A stretch of 59,605 bases of DNA, from the NCBI GenBank assembly GCA_003170825.1, contig PMYL01000051.1, forward strand, positions 1 through 59,605, read 5' to 3'. Both the position numbers and the translations under genes were made by a program. The notes under the pieces were generated by a model, which was given only the letters and a program-made list of their open reading frames with translations, searched no databases and was not told where the DNA came from. Source of the DNA: Acidobacteriaceae bacterium. GTDB taxonomy: Bacteria > Acidobacteriota > Terriglobia > Terriglobales > Acidobacteriaceae. How positions within the stretch are numbered: the first letter of the stretch is position 1; each line of letters opens with the position of its first letter. Shown here piece after piece: positions 53,001 through 59,605 of this stretch.

Positions 53001-53957
53001 GGAAGACGCCGTCGCCGTCAGCCCGGCCGGCGCCGATGGAACCGCTGCGCACGACGTGGCTAGCGTGGTGGCGGTTGCCTGCGCCGAGGCCGCCGATGTG
53101 CCGAACGAGTCAATCGCTACTATCTTGAAGTAGTAGGTCGTCGAACCCGCGAGGCCGGTGTTGGAGTAGCTCGGACTCGTTAGCCCACTCGCAACCAGAT
53201 TGCCCGAGCCCGGAGTGAATCCGCTGGTGGTGCTCCTGTAGACGCTGTAGGAGCTGATGGTGCAGTTGGCCGGAGGGGTCACTGCCGTCCAGGTCAAGCC
53301 GATGACGCTGGAGGAAGATGCCGTCGCCGCCAACCCGGTTGGCGCCGATGGAACCGCGGCGCAAGCAGTGGATGAGCCAAGCACCTCAATGCCCTCGAAC
53401 ATGGGTTGATCCTTGGCGCCGCCGGTGAAAGCGATCACAATATCGCCGCTGCTGTTGGCTGTTGCCGTGAAATTCTCAACCACAGCCGTGTAATTTGCGC
53501 CGGCCGTTGCGTAGATGTCGAAGTTGGTCAGCACCGTTGTTCCGTTGATGGCCACATTGAATTCACGACTGGCGGCCGCCGAAAAATAAAGCTCGGCAAA
53601 GTGCAGACGCACGGTGTAACCGGTTCCAGCGGTCAGGCCGGGAATCGTGTAAGTCACAGTTCCTTGCCGCGCCGTCTGGTAGACTGCCGCGGGAGCAGCG
53701 GTGGTAGAAACACTGGAGGGTATGGTGATGGCGTGAGTGACAGAGTAGGTGCCTCCGCCGGTGTAGTCTTTGTCGGCAACAAAGGGATTGTCGCCGCCGC
53801 CCGAGTTACTCACTGCCGGACCGCCGGCGTTGATGGATACGATATCCTGGGCAGTCGCACTTGCCGTGGCAGCAAAGCCGAGAACATAGACCACTACCAG
53901 CGCAAAGAATGTTCCGAGAACAATCTTGCCCCATGGGATCGAATGATTATTGGACAT
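50052..53957 (-). CDS. Secreted GH64-type beta-1,3-glucanase with malectin and FN3 domains
   Basis: This 1301-residue secreted enzyme starts with a membrane/signal segment (IVLGTFFALVVVYVLGFAATA). It has a malectin domain (about 37-195), two FN3 domains (196-400), a second malectin (about 409-568), four FN3 domains (569-985) and a C-terminal catalytic domain (about 990-1301). That domain fits family GH64: FLNRTNGKYADNQITYT near its start and QQYAFPYNDAGGYSADIGCA before the ANPETLLVAVGW end. The Glu of DFIEFTVGP and the Asp of RVDAFD are 16 residues apart, as are the catalytic Glu and Asp I recall from GH64. Beta-1,3-glucan (fungal walls, callose, laminarin) is the likely substrate. AGGAG precedes the ATG at 53957. 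The malectin and FN3 parts would bind glycans and space the enzyme. Confidence 0.85.
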   Translation of the reverse strand: MSNNHSIPWGKIVLGTFFALVVVYVLGFAATASATAQDIVSINAGGPAVSNSGGGDNPFVADKDYTGGGTYSVTHAITIPSSVSTTAAPAAVYQTARQGTVTYTIPGLTAGTGYTVRLHFAELYFSAAASREFNVAINGTTVLTNFDIYATAGANYTAVVENFTATANSSGDIVIAFTGGAKDQPMFEGIEVLGSSTACAAVPSAPTGLAATASSSSVIGLTWTAVTPPANCTISSYSVYRSTTSGFTPGSGNLVASGLTSPSYSNTGLAGSTTYYFKIVAIDSFGTSAASAQATATTLATSCAAVPSAPAGLTATASSSSVIGLTWTAVTPPANCTISSYSVYRSTTSGFTPGTGNLVASGLTSPSYSNTGLAASTTYYFVVEALDSYGTSAASAQATATTQAASSGTSIVSINSGGPAESNSGGGDNPFVADEDFSAGGTTYAVTNTITIPAGVTNAAPAAVYQSARQGTVTYTIPGLTAGTGYTVRLHFAELYFSAAGARVFNVAINGTAVLTNFDIYAAAKANFTAVVEQFTTTANSSGQIVIAFTNGTKDQPMFNGIEVLGSSTGCTTVPSAPTGLTATASSSSVIGLTWTAVTPPANCTISSYSVYRSTTSGFTPGSGNLIASGVTTASYTNTGLAASTTYYYKVEAVDADGTSAASAQATATTQSGASCTTVPSAPTGLAATASSSSVIGLTWTAVTPPANCTISSYSVYRSTTSGFTPGSGNLVASGLTSPSYSNTGLAASTTYYFVTEALDADGTSAASAQATATTQAAGSGAPAPPTSLTAVGSSSLQTDLRWVASTTSVPNTAPVNYLVFRSATTPFTPSAANKIGTTVGITNYLDSNYNQALGVGVAPSTTYYYMVEATDATGTSAAVGPVSATTLPTAPSTAAPAALTGLTAMAENANEIDLLWNSTNSGVGTAVTTYYIYRSTTPTFTPAASNEIGTTKSNWFQDALCAASTQYYYQVLASNSIGTSPSSATVTAATPVLNPNLWGGAPFWDARNIPTKPAGDTLMIKFLNRTNGKYADNQITYTATINGSTVNSTIAANPTYAMGANSSGRMYFFLNDPTLSEDNTDYWDFIEFTVGPTSINMDTTRVDAFDVKIAFNLTCSDGTNIAIGENQQTFTEDRSVTLQRYLAGVPSGANGDFQVDETLYGPYRIIEPGGAGFNAGGAYQNYYATYISDIWSFNGITIPEATSNGSGLGCCPDLSAAIFRHTAPISGTREFNAAGALTNQGMWGNPASFYQTDPYDHYAQWIEAQAINMQQYAFPYNDAGGYSADIGCANPETLLVAVGW
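51945..52740 (-). repeat. FN3-malectin cassette, copy A (partner at 54937-55732)
   Basis: This segment of about 0.8 kb matches the segment 2992 bases further right in the GH2 gene without any insertion or deletion. The malectin half differs by roughly one base in sixty and the FN3 half by somewhat more. It encodes one FN3 and one malectin domain. The identity is far higher than among other FN3 units and points to recent duplication or gene conversion. Confidence 0.85.
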
Positions 53958-53966
53958 ACAATTCTC

Positions 53967-53998
53967 CTGTCTGTGCCGCGGCACTGTCTGTGCCGCGG
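53967..53998 (-). promoter_or_regulatory. Direct and inverted repeats in the leader of the GH64 gene
   Basis: Two copies of the 15-mer CTGTCTGTGCCGCGG (plus strand, 53967-53981 and 53984-53998) lie with a 17-base period next to the ribosome-binding site of the glucanase gene. Between them is the perfect 12-bp palindrome GTGCCGCGGCAC (53973-53984). In RNA, CCGCGGCAC and GTGCCGCGG would form a strong hairpin just before the AGGAG. It may bind a regulator or affect translation. Confidence 0.5.
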
Positions 53999-54088
53999 GT
54001 TGTGTCGTAATGGTGGGTGCGCTGGCCGTGGTAATGCTCACGATCTCAATGCCATTTATCCTGGGCTCGTTCTACCGGTTATGGAATG

Positions 54089-54117
54089 AGGCCGATGACA
54101 CTTTGTGCCATCGGCCT
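54089..54117 (-). terminator. Stem-loop after the GH2 gene
   Basis: The arms AGGCCGATG and CATCGGCCT (9 bp), extended inward by CAC/GTG with one mismatch, form a hairpin about 20 bases behind the stop codon of the GH2 gene. No T-run follows on the minus strand, so it may be a 3'-end stabiliser or weak terminator rather than a complete intrinsic terminator. Confidence 0.5.
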
Positions 54118-54135
54118 GCATGGGTTAAGTTCGTC

Positions 54136-57100
54136 TTACCGGATTTCAATTCCGCTGGATTTGGGTTGGTCTTTGGTGCCGTTGGTGTAGGCGATCACGA
54201 TCTGGCCGCTGCTGTTGGCGGTGGCCGTGAACTGCTCGACCAGAGCCTTGTTCTTTCCGGCTGTGGCATAGATGTCAAAGTTGCTGAGCACCGTTGTGCC
54301 GTTGATGGCCACGTTGAAGACACGGCCCCCCGCCGCGGAGAAATAGGTCTCGGCGAAGTGCAGCAGAACGGTGTGCTGGCTGCCGGCCACCATGCCGGGA
54401 ATCGTGTAAGTGAAGGTTCCCGCCCGCTCCGACTGATAAACAGCCATCGGCGCGGCATTGGTCACTCCCGCCACGACGATGGTGTTTCCGGATGTGTTCG
54501 TGCCCCCGCCGGTGACGTCTTCGTCAGCAGCAAAGGAAGCGTCGCCGCCACCCGAGTTATTTACCGCCGGACCGCCGGAGTTGATGGCGATGAAGTCGGT
54601 TCCAGAGCTGCCTGCTTGCGTAGTGGCGTTGGCTTGGTTCGAGGCCGCCGATGCGCCGTACGAGTCAAGCGCTTCAACGACGTAGTAGTAAGTCGTAGAA
54701 GCCGCGAGGCCGGTGTCAGAGTAGGTGGTGCTGGTGCCGGCCACGCTCGCGACTAGGTTGCCCGAGCCCGGAGTGAAGCCGTTGGTGGTGCCGCGGAAGA
54801 CGCTGTTGGAGGTGGTGGTGCAGGGTGGGTTCTCGGGAGCCGCCGTCCAGGTCAAGCCGATGGCGCTGGAGGAAGAAGCCGTCGCCGCCAGATTGGTTGG
54901 CCCTGTGGGGGGAACCGCGGTGCAACTGGCGCCGGCTTGCGTGGTAGCGGTTGCCTGCGCCGAGGCCGCCGAGGTGCCGTCCGCGTCAACCGCTTCAACC
55001 TTGTAGTAGTAGGTTGTCGAAGCCGCGAGGCCGGTGTTAGTGTAGCTGGCGGTGGTCACGCCGCTTGCGATCAGGTTGCCCGATCCCGGAGTGAATCCGC
55101 TGGTTGTGCTCCTGTAGACGCTGTAGGAGCTGATGGTGCAGTTGGCTGGAGGCGTAACTGCCGTCCAACTCAAGCTGATGGAGCTTGAGGAAGAGGCCGT
55201 CGCCGTCAGCCCGGCCGGCGCCGAGGGAACGGTGGTGCAACCAGTGGATGAGCCAAGCACCTCGACGCCATTGAACATGGGTTGATCTTTGGTGCCGTTG
55301 GTGAAGGCGATAACGATCTGCCCGCTGCTGTTGGCTGTTGCGGTGAACTGCTCAACCACAGCCGTGAAGTTCGCTTTGGCCGCCGCGTAGATGTCGAAGT
55401 TGGTCAGCACCGCTGTTCCGTTGATGGCCACATTAAACACGCGAGCGCCAGCTGCCGAGAAATAAAGCTCGGCAAAGTGCAGACGCACGGTGTAACCGGT
55501 TCCAGCGGTCAGGCCGGGAATCGTATAAGTCACGGTTCCTTGCCGCGCCGACTGGTAGACTGCCGCGGGGGCCGCGGTGGTAACACCGGCGGGTATGGTG
55601 ATTGTGTTGGTGACCGCGTAGGTGGTTCCGCCAGTGCTGAAGTCTTCATCCGCAACAAAGGGATTGTCGCCGCCGCCCGAGTTGCTTTCCGCCGGACCGC
55701 CGGAGTTGATGGATACGATTGACGTTCCGGATGATGCTGCTTGCGTGGTGGCGTTTGCCTGCGCCGAGGCTGCCGATGTGCCGTCCGCGTCGACCGCTTC
55801 AACCTTGTAGTAGTAGGTTGTAGAAGCCGCGAGGCCGCTGTTGGTATAACTTATGCTCGTCACACCGCTTGCGATCAGGTTGCCCGAGCCAGGAGTAAAT
55901 CCGCTGGTGGTGCTGCCGTAGACGCTGTAGGAGCTGATCGTGCAGTTGGCCGGAGGGGTAACTGCCGTCCAGTTCAAGCCGATGACGCTTGAGGACACCG
56001 CCACTGCCGCCAGCCCGGTTGGCACCGAGGGAACCGTGGTGCACACCGGGGCGACCGGCGTGGTGGCGCTGGCTTGCGCCGAGGCCGCCGAGGTGCCGTC
56101 CGAGTCAAGCGCTTCAACCTTGTAGTAGTAGGTCGTCGAAGCCGCGAGGCCGGTGTCGGAGTAGCTGGTGCTGGTCACGCCGCTCGCAACTAAGGTGGTC
56201 GAGGACGGAGTGAAGCCGCTGGTGGTGCTGCGGTAGATGTTGTAGAAACTGATGGTGCAGTTGGCCGGAGGGGTGACCGCCGTCCAACTCAAGCTGATGA
56301 CGCTGGAGGAAGAGGCCGTCGCTGCCAGCCCGGTCGGCGCCGAGGGAACCGTGGTGCAACTGCTGGTTGTACCTGAGCGAGGATCCGGCACCGGAACAAT
56401 CGTAAACGTCGTTGAACCGCTCGCCAGCCCTGGAGCCGTGGCAGTCACCGTCACGTTCCCCGTGGTGAACTGGCTGCGGAGGGCGATTCTGGTCAAGCCG
56501 CCCTCAACCTGCAACTCAGGGTCACCGGGCGCGTGATAGAAAGCGTCAGGCACGCCGCCAATAACTGTAGAGTTGGCGTTGGAGTATGCGTTTGTATTCG
56601 TAGACACATATTGCTCGGTTCCGCCCTGGTATGTGGCCGGACCGGTCACCGAAAACGTGATGTTGTCAGCGGCGGTGGGTACCCAATTCCCATTCGCGTC
56701 TTCTATCGTGGCCGTAACAAAGGCCGCGTCGGAACCATTTGCCGTAACTTGGAAGGTCGGGCCACCCGGCTTGGTCAGCTCAGGAACAACAGTGAGCACG
56801 ATTTTGTTTTCGGCTCCGGCTGTCGTCCTGCTGTCCGTCGCTACCACAGTTCCGGACCCGTCCAGGCATTGCGCCGTCACCGTGCCGGATGCCCAGGTCA
56901 CATTCCAGTAAACCTGGAAGGGCATCACGGTGGTGTTCTGGTTCAGATTCGTGCTGGAGTTGATGTTCCAGGGATTTGGAACCTGATTCGTAGTGCCCGG
57001 ATAAACATTGCCATTGAGCATCAGGCGGACCGATGGGCAGTTGCTGAAGGCGTTTACCTGAATGCTTCCAGAGCGATTCCAGTGATGCGCCAGGGACACG

Positions 57101-59232
57101 ACCGGCTTGATCGAGAAAGGCGTCCAGGCGGCCTCATAGACGTAATACAACAACTTTGGGAAGCGGTTCTGGTCGACCGAGGAAGCGCCCAACGAGCGAA
57201 CCATATTCGAGTTCCCGGGAGCAGTGGTGCTGGTGCCGGCTTCCACATTTTGGCCTGTTTCGCCAGGAGTATCCGCAAAGTACCACTGCGCCATGCCGAA
57301 GGCATTGGCCACTCTGCCCTTGCGCCAGTTGTCTATGAATGGCGCTGAAAAAGCGAGTTCGTAATCCCACGCCAGGCCGCGCGCGGTGCCGGTGCCCCAA
57401 TACTCCGCTCCCCAGGCCGGATTATTCGGGAATTCGTTCTTGACACCTACCTCGCAACCTTCCAGGGTGCAACCCAGAATGGTGCCGTTTACGGGGTCAG
57501 GCGTACGGTCGGCTGCGACACGCGTGCTGATCGGATCCCATGTCTTATCTATGGCCAAAAGGGCCCCTCCGACGGTTTCATTCATCGTGCCGTTATTCGA
57601 CTCCCAGGCGAGAATGGACGGATGGCTGCGATCGCGAATGATCATGTCGCGATGCAACTCTTCCTTCAGCGTCACCGCATCGGCCGTTGGCGTATTGAAA
57701 GAACCCTCCCCGTCTCCGCTCGGCTGGGCGATCATGATGCCGTAGGCATCGGCCGCCGCCACAAATTCTTCGCTGGAGCTTGAGTGGCCTGGACGCCAGA
57801 TTTGACCGCCCCCCGCGGCAAACTGCGCGAGGTCGCGCCATTGCTGCTCTTCCGGAACGGACGAACCCAACCCCGGATAATCGTAGCGCCCGGAGGCGCC
57901 CCACAAATACATTTGATGACCGTTAAAGTACGGGAAATTCGTATCCCAGGTAATCGTGCGGATACCGAGCGGACTCTGCGCGACATCGACCACTACGCCA
58001 TTGACGCTGACGATGTGGTTGACCGTGTACATATACGGCTTACCGTATATGGAATTGTTTGGATACCAAAATGTGGGATTTGTTACCGTGATCTGTTGAT
58101 TGAACATGGGAGTCGCAGTGGAAGGGAAATTGCCCGGAGTCATCGCACCCACCGTCTGAATTACGGGCGACGCGGTAGCTACTACGTTTCCGTTCGCATC
58201 CACAATCTGCGTCGTCAAGGTTACTTGCTGGGAAGTCGTATTCTCGTTGAGAACGTTCGTCTCAACCTGAATAACAGCCGAGTTGGCGGTTTCGGATACC
58301 GTTCCAACATAGGTTCCCCAGGTCTTCTGATTGGAGTACACGTTTACTGGAATATGCACCTTATTTGTAATGAACATCTTTACCGGCCGAAACAATCCCC
58401 CCATGGCCTGACCGAAACGAAAGACCTCGGAGAAAGTAGGATCTTCATACCATGAATTGCCCCTGGAAACGACCACGGCGAGCACATTATCGGTGGCGCC
58501 GTCGGCTATTATGTGAGGCGTGAGGTCGACAATGAAGGGAATGAAACCCACGACGTGCGACGCCTGCGCATCGGCAGCGACCGCGCTGATGCCGGGCAGG
58601 AGCGTGCCATTGATGTAAACCTGAGCGGCGGTATGCGCACCCTCGAATTCGACCATGATCTTGCTGGTTGCATACTTCGGGTCAACCTTGAAGTGCAGAC
58701 GATACCAGTTGTTTTGTCCACACAGAGACCCTTGGCCACCGCCCGATGCCTGATTGATAAACGAGCGCCATATATTCGCGTCGGTCGGAATGCCCACCTG
58801 CGTCCAATTTGGCGAGGAGTAGCCGTTGCCACAAGTGGCTTTTACGTCGCTGGCAGGAGCTGCGACCTCGGCATAGCTGGTGGCCGCGAAAGTCGTGGAA
58901 TCCTGATTGTTCTCGTACCACCAATTGCTTTGTGGCAAAATCGCAGACGCACCCGTCGCAGCCGCATTCCCAACGAAATTGGGTACTCCCTCCGAGAGAT
59001 TGATCGTGATCCGATTAGATGCCGGCGGCGCCGGCTGCGCGCTCGCTCTGGTCGAGCATATTGCCGCAATCAGGAGCAGGAGCATCACCAGGACTGGCCA
59101 TGTTCGGCCAACTTCCTGGAAGATGCCGCGCATGTATCTGTTTTCAAGGGGTTGAGAATCAAGTTGTGGGCTGGCAGCCTTGAGACTGCGGAGACAGGTG
59201 GGGCTTACACCGCGGATGTTTAGGGGGTACAT
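54136..59232 (-). CDS. Secreted GH2-type glycosidase with FN3 and malectin domains
   Basis: This is a 1698-residue protein. After a 33-residue leader comes a signal segment (WPVLVMLLLLIAAICSTRASA), a GH2 sugar-binding, Ig-like and TIM-barrel set (about 70-700; WYRLHFKVDPKYATSKIMVEFEG split in two strands, IWRPGHSSSSEEF, RDRSHPSILAWESNNG), and a DUF4982-like domain (KPVVSLAHHWN, NAFSNCPSVRLMLNGNVYPG). An Ig-like domain (about 807-950), two FN3 (956-1160), malectin (1167-1325), two FN3 (1330-1540) and a final malectin (1544-1698) follow. Usual GH2 enzymes have Asn-Glu as acid/base at the place where this one has Asn-Gly, so activity is uncertain. AAGGAG precedes the ATG at 59232. It is transcribed towards the GH64 gene and probably acts outside the cell on polysaccharide side chains. 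Confidence 0.8.
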   Translation of the reverse strand: MYPLNIRGVSPTCLRSLKAASPQLDSQPLENRYMRGIFQEVGRTWPVLVMLLLLIAAICSTRASAQPAPPASNRITINLSEGVPNFVGNAAATGASAILPQSNWWYENNQDSTTFAATSYAEVAAPASDVKATCGNGYSSPNWTQVGIPTDANIWRSFINQASGGGQGSLCGQNNWYRLHFKVDPKYATSKIMVEFEGAHTAAQVYINGTLLPGISAVAADAQASHVVGFIPFIVDLTPHIIADGATDNVLAVVVSRGNSWYEDPTFSEVFRFGQAMGGLFRPVKMFITNKVHIPVNVYSNQKTWGTYVGTVSETANSAVIQVETNVLNENTTSQQVTLTTQIVDANGNVVATASPVIQTVGAMTPGNFPSTATPMFNQQITVTNPTFWYPNNSIYGKPYMYTVNHIVSVNGVVVDVAQSPLGIRTITWDTNFPYFNGHQMYLWGASGRYDYPGLGSSVPEEQQWRDLAQFAAGGGQIWRPGHSSSSEEFVAAADAYGIMIAQPSGDGEGSFNTPTADAVTLKEELHRDMIIRDRSHPSILAWESNNGTMNETVGGALLAIDKTWDPISTRVAADRTPDPVNGTILGCTLEGCEVGVKNEFPNNPAWGAEYWGTGTARGLAWDYELAFSAPFIDNWRKGRVANAFGMAQWYFADTPGETGQNVEAGTSTTAPGNSNMVRSLGASSVDQNRFPKLLYYVYEAAWTPFSIKPVVSLAHHWNRSGSIQVNAFSNCPSVRLMLNGNVYPGTTNQVPNPWNINSSTNLNQNTTVMPFQVYWNVTWASGTVTAQCLDGSGTVVATDSRTTAGAENKIVLTVVPELTKPGGPTFQVTANGSDAAFVTATIEDANGNWVPTAADNITFSVTGPATYQGGTEQYVSTNTNAYSNANSTVIGGVPDAFYHAPGDPELQVEGGLTRIALRSQFTTGNVTVTATAPGLASGSTTFTIVPVPDPRSGTTSSCTTVPSAPTGLAATASSSSVISLSWTAVTPPANCTISFYNIYRSTTSGFTPSSTTLVASGVTSTSYSDTGLAASTTYYYKVEALDSDGTSAASAQASATTPVAPVCTTVPSVPTGLAAVAVSSSVIGLNWTAVTPPANCTISSYSVYGSTTSGFTPGSGNLIASGVTSISYTNSGLAASTTYYYKVEAVDADGTSAASAQANATTQAASSGTSIVSINSGGPAESNSGGGDNPFVADEDFSTGGTTYAVTNTITIPAGVTTAAPAAVYQSARQGTVTYTIPGLTAGTGYTVRLHFAELYFSAAGARVFNVAINGTAVLTNFDIYAAAKANFTAVVEQFTATANSSGQIVIAFTNGTKDQPMFNGVEVLGSSTGCTTVPSAPAGLTATASSSSSISLSWTAVTPPANCTISSYSVYRSTTSGFTPGSGNLIASGVTTASYTNTGLAASTTYYYKVEAVDADGTSAASAQATATTQAGASCTAVPPTGPTNLAATASSSSAIGLTWTAAPENPPCTTTSNSVFRGTTNGFTPGSGNLVASVAGTSTTYSDTGLAASTTYYYVVEALDSYGASAASNQANATTQAGSSGTDFIAINSGGPAVNNSGGGDASFAADEDVTGGGTNTSGNTIVVAGVTNAAPMAVYQSERAGTFTYTIPGMVAGSQHTVLLHFAETYFSAAGGRVFNVAINGTTVLSNFDIYATAGKNKALVEQFTATANSSGQIVIAYTNGTKDQPKSSGIEIR
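54937..55732 (-). repeat. FN3-malectin cassette, copy B (partner at 51945-52740)
   Basis: This is the gapless partner of the cassette in the GH64 gene, offset by 2992 bases. The two direct copies could recombine to fuse the N-terminal GH2 part to the C-terminal GH64 part and delete what lies between. Confidence 0.85.
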
Positions 59233-59242
59233 GATGCTCCTT

Positions 59243-59277
59243 TTGACCAGTGGCTTGATGTTGACCAGTGGCTTGAT
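59243..59277 (-). promoter_or_regulatory. Two-copy direct repeat in the leader of the GH2 gene
   Basis: The 17-mer TTGACCAGTGGCTTGAT (plus strand) occurs at 59243-59259 and again at 59261-59277, an 18-base period. The inner copy touches the AAGGAG of the GH2 gene. The position parallels the direct repeat upstream of the GH64 gene, although the sequences are unrelated. It may be an operator for a dimeric regulator binding to one face of the helix, but this is inferred. Confidence 0.5.
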
Positions 59278-59469
59278 TCTCAGCGTATGCAGGGACCAGT
59301 GAATGCAGTGGCGACGCTCCTGGATCGAGGTTCCATCTGGCAAGTGACTTGCTGTTCATTCACCGATAACGGAGTTGGCGGGTTGGCGCAAGCACAAAAC
59401 CACTGAGCCTGCACTGTATTCAGTGGGCTGACCGTTTGCGGAAATCGATTTCAACAGATTGGGAGTTCA

Positions 59470-59496
59470 GGCCGGCGGCACATCGCGCCGCCGGCC
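59470..59496 (-). terminator. Stem-loop after the third malectin gene
   Basis: A perfect 10-bp stem, GGCCGGCGGC (59470-59479) and GCCGCCGGCC (59487-59496) with a 7-base loop, lies about 20 bases downstream of the stop codon of the partial gene at the window edge. This is the same position as the stem-loop after the GH2 gene. No T-run follows. The rest of 59278-59515 shows no gene. Confidence 0.5.
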
Positions 59497-59515
59497 CGAA
59501 CTATTTGGTTTCGTC

Positions 59516-59605
59516 TTACCGGATTTCAATTCCGCTGGATTTGGGTTGGTCTTTGGTGCCGTTGGTGTAGGCGATCACGATCTGGCCGCTGCTGTTGGCG
59601 GTGGC
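59516..59605 (-). CDS. C-terminus of a third malectin-domain protein (partial)
   Basis: The last 29 codons and stop of a minus-strand gene that continues beyond the window. It reads ATANSSGQIVIAYTNGTKDQ and ends SSGIEIR, the end of a malectin domain. The 96 bases 59510-59605 are identical to 54130-54225 at the end of the GH2 gene, so this is a recent paralogue sharing at least its last domain. What catalytic domain it carries cannot be seen here. Confidence 0.85.
   Translation of the reverse strand, partial: ATANSSGQIVIAYTNGTKDQPKSSGIEIR

Overview
The window is a GC-rich chromosomal segment of a diderm bacterium, most likely an acidobacterium of the Terriglobales type. This rests on gene content: LPS genes (waaC, lpxK, waaA), a YeiP/EfpL-like elongation factor, an AT-hook/lysine-rich small protein, a cysteine-rich 'MCNEC' protein, choice-of-anchor-D/IPT giant proteins, and several dispersed palindromic repeats that I associate with this group. 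The taxonomic call is an inference; no rRNA gene is present.

Left part (1 to about 28,250) is a conserved housekeeping-type region. On the minus strand an LPS-linked cluster runs waaA > lpxK > small exported protein > waaC > isoprenylcysteine methyltransferase-like > DUF3108 protein. Then come queD, a nicotinamidase and a DinG-like helicase; a Phd/PIN toxin-antitoxin pair whose promoter, operator and start codon are fused; the GTPase Der; rlmB coupled to a degenerate M1-peptidase-like protein; an acyltransferase-3 protein; a YdeI-like protein; an ECF sigma factor overlapping a small membrane protein; a zinc-ribbon membrane protein; a LytTR response regulator with a clear promoter; a flavin reductase; an EfpL-like EF-P; glmS; and two secreted/outer-membrane proteins of unknown role. 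purS is followed by tRNA-Ser(GCT).

The tRNA-Ser gene is a sharp boundary. Directly at its 3' end starts an N-terminally truncated P4-type integrase remnant, followed by an AT-hook protein, a second frameshifted recombinase remnant and three tandem copies of a roughly 50-58 bp repeat. To the right lies accessory DNA to the window edge: an 18.5-kb gene for a 6166-residue secreted protein (9 choice-of-anchor-D units, about 24 IPT-like units, about 21 SbsA/Big_5-like Ig units interrupted by one carbohydrate-binding-like module, then a LamG-like domain), a strong terminator, and a decayed IS21 istB relic.

Converging from the right is a tandem family of secreted glycan-active proteins built from shared malectin and cysteine-containing FN3 modules: a GH64-type beta-1,3-glucanase, a GH2-type glycosidase, and the C-terminus of a third paralogue cut by the window end. 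The two complete genes share a nearly identical cassette of about 0.8 kb, and each carries a two-copy direct repeat immediately upstream of its ribosome-binding site. My reading is a polysaccharide-binding and -degrading island inserted at tRNA-Ser. Its modular giant protein and recombining malectin/FN3 cassettes are the most interesting part of the window.
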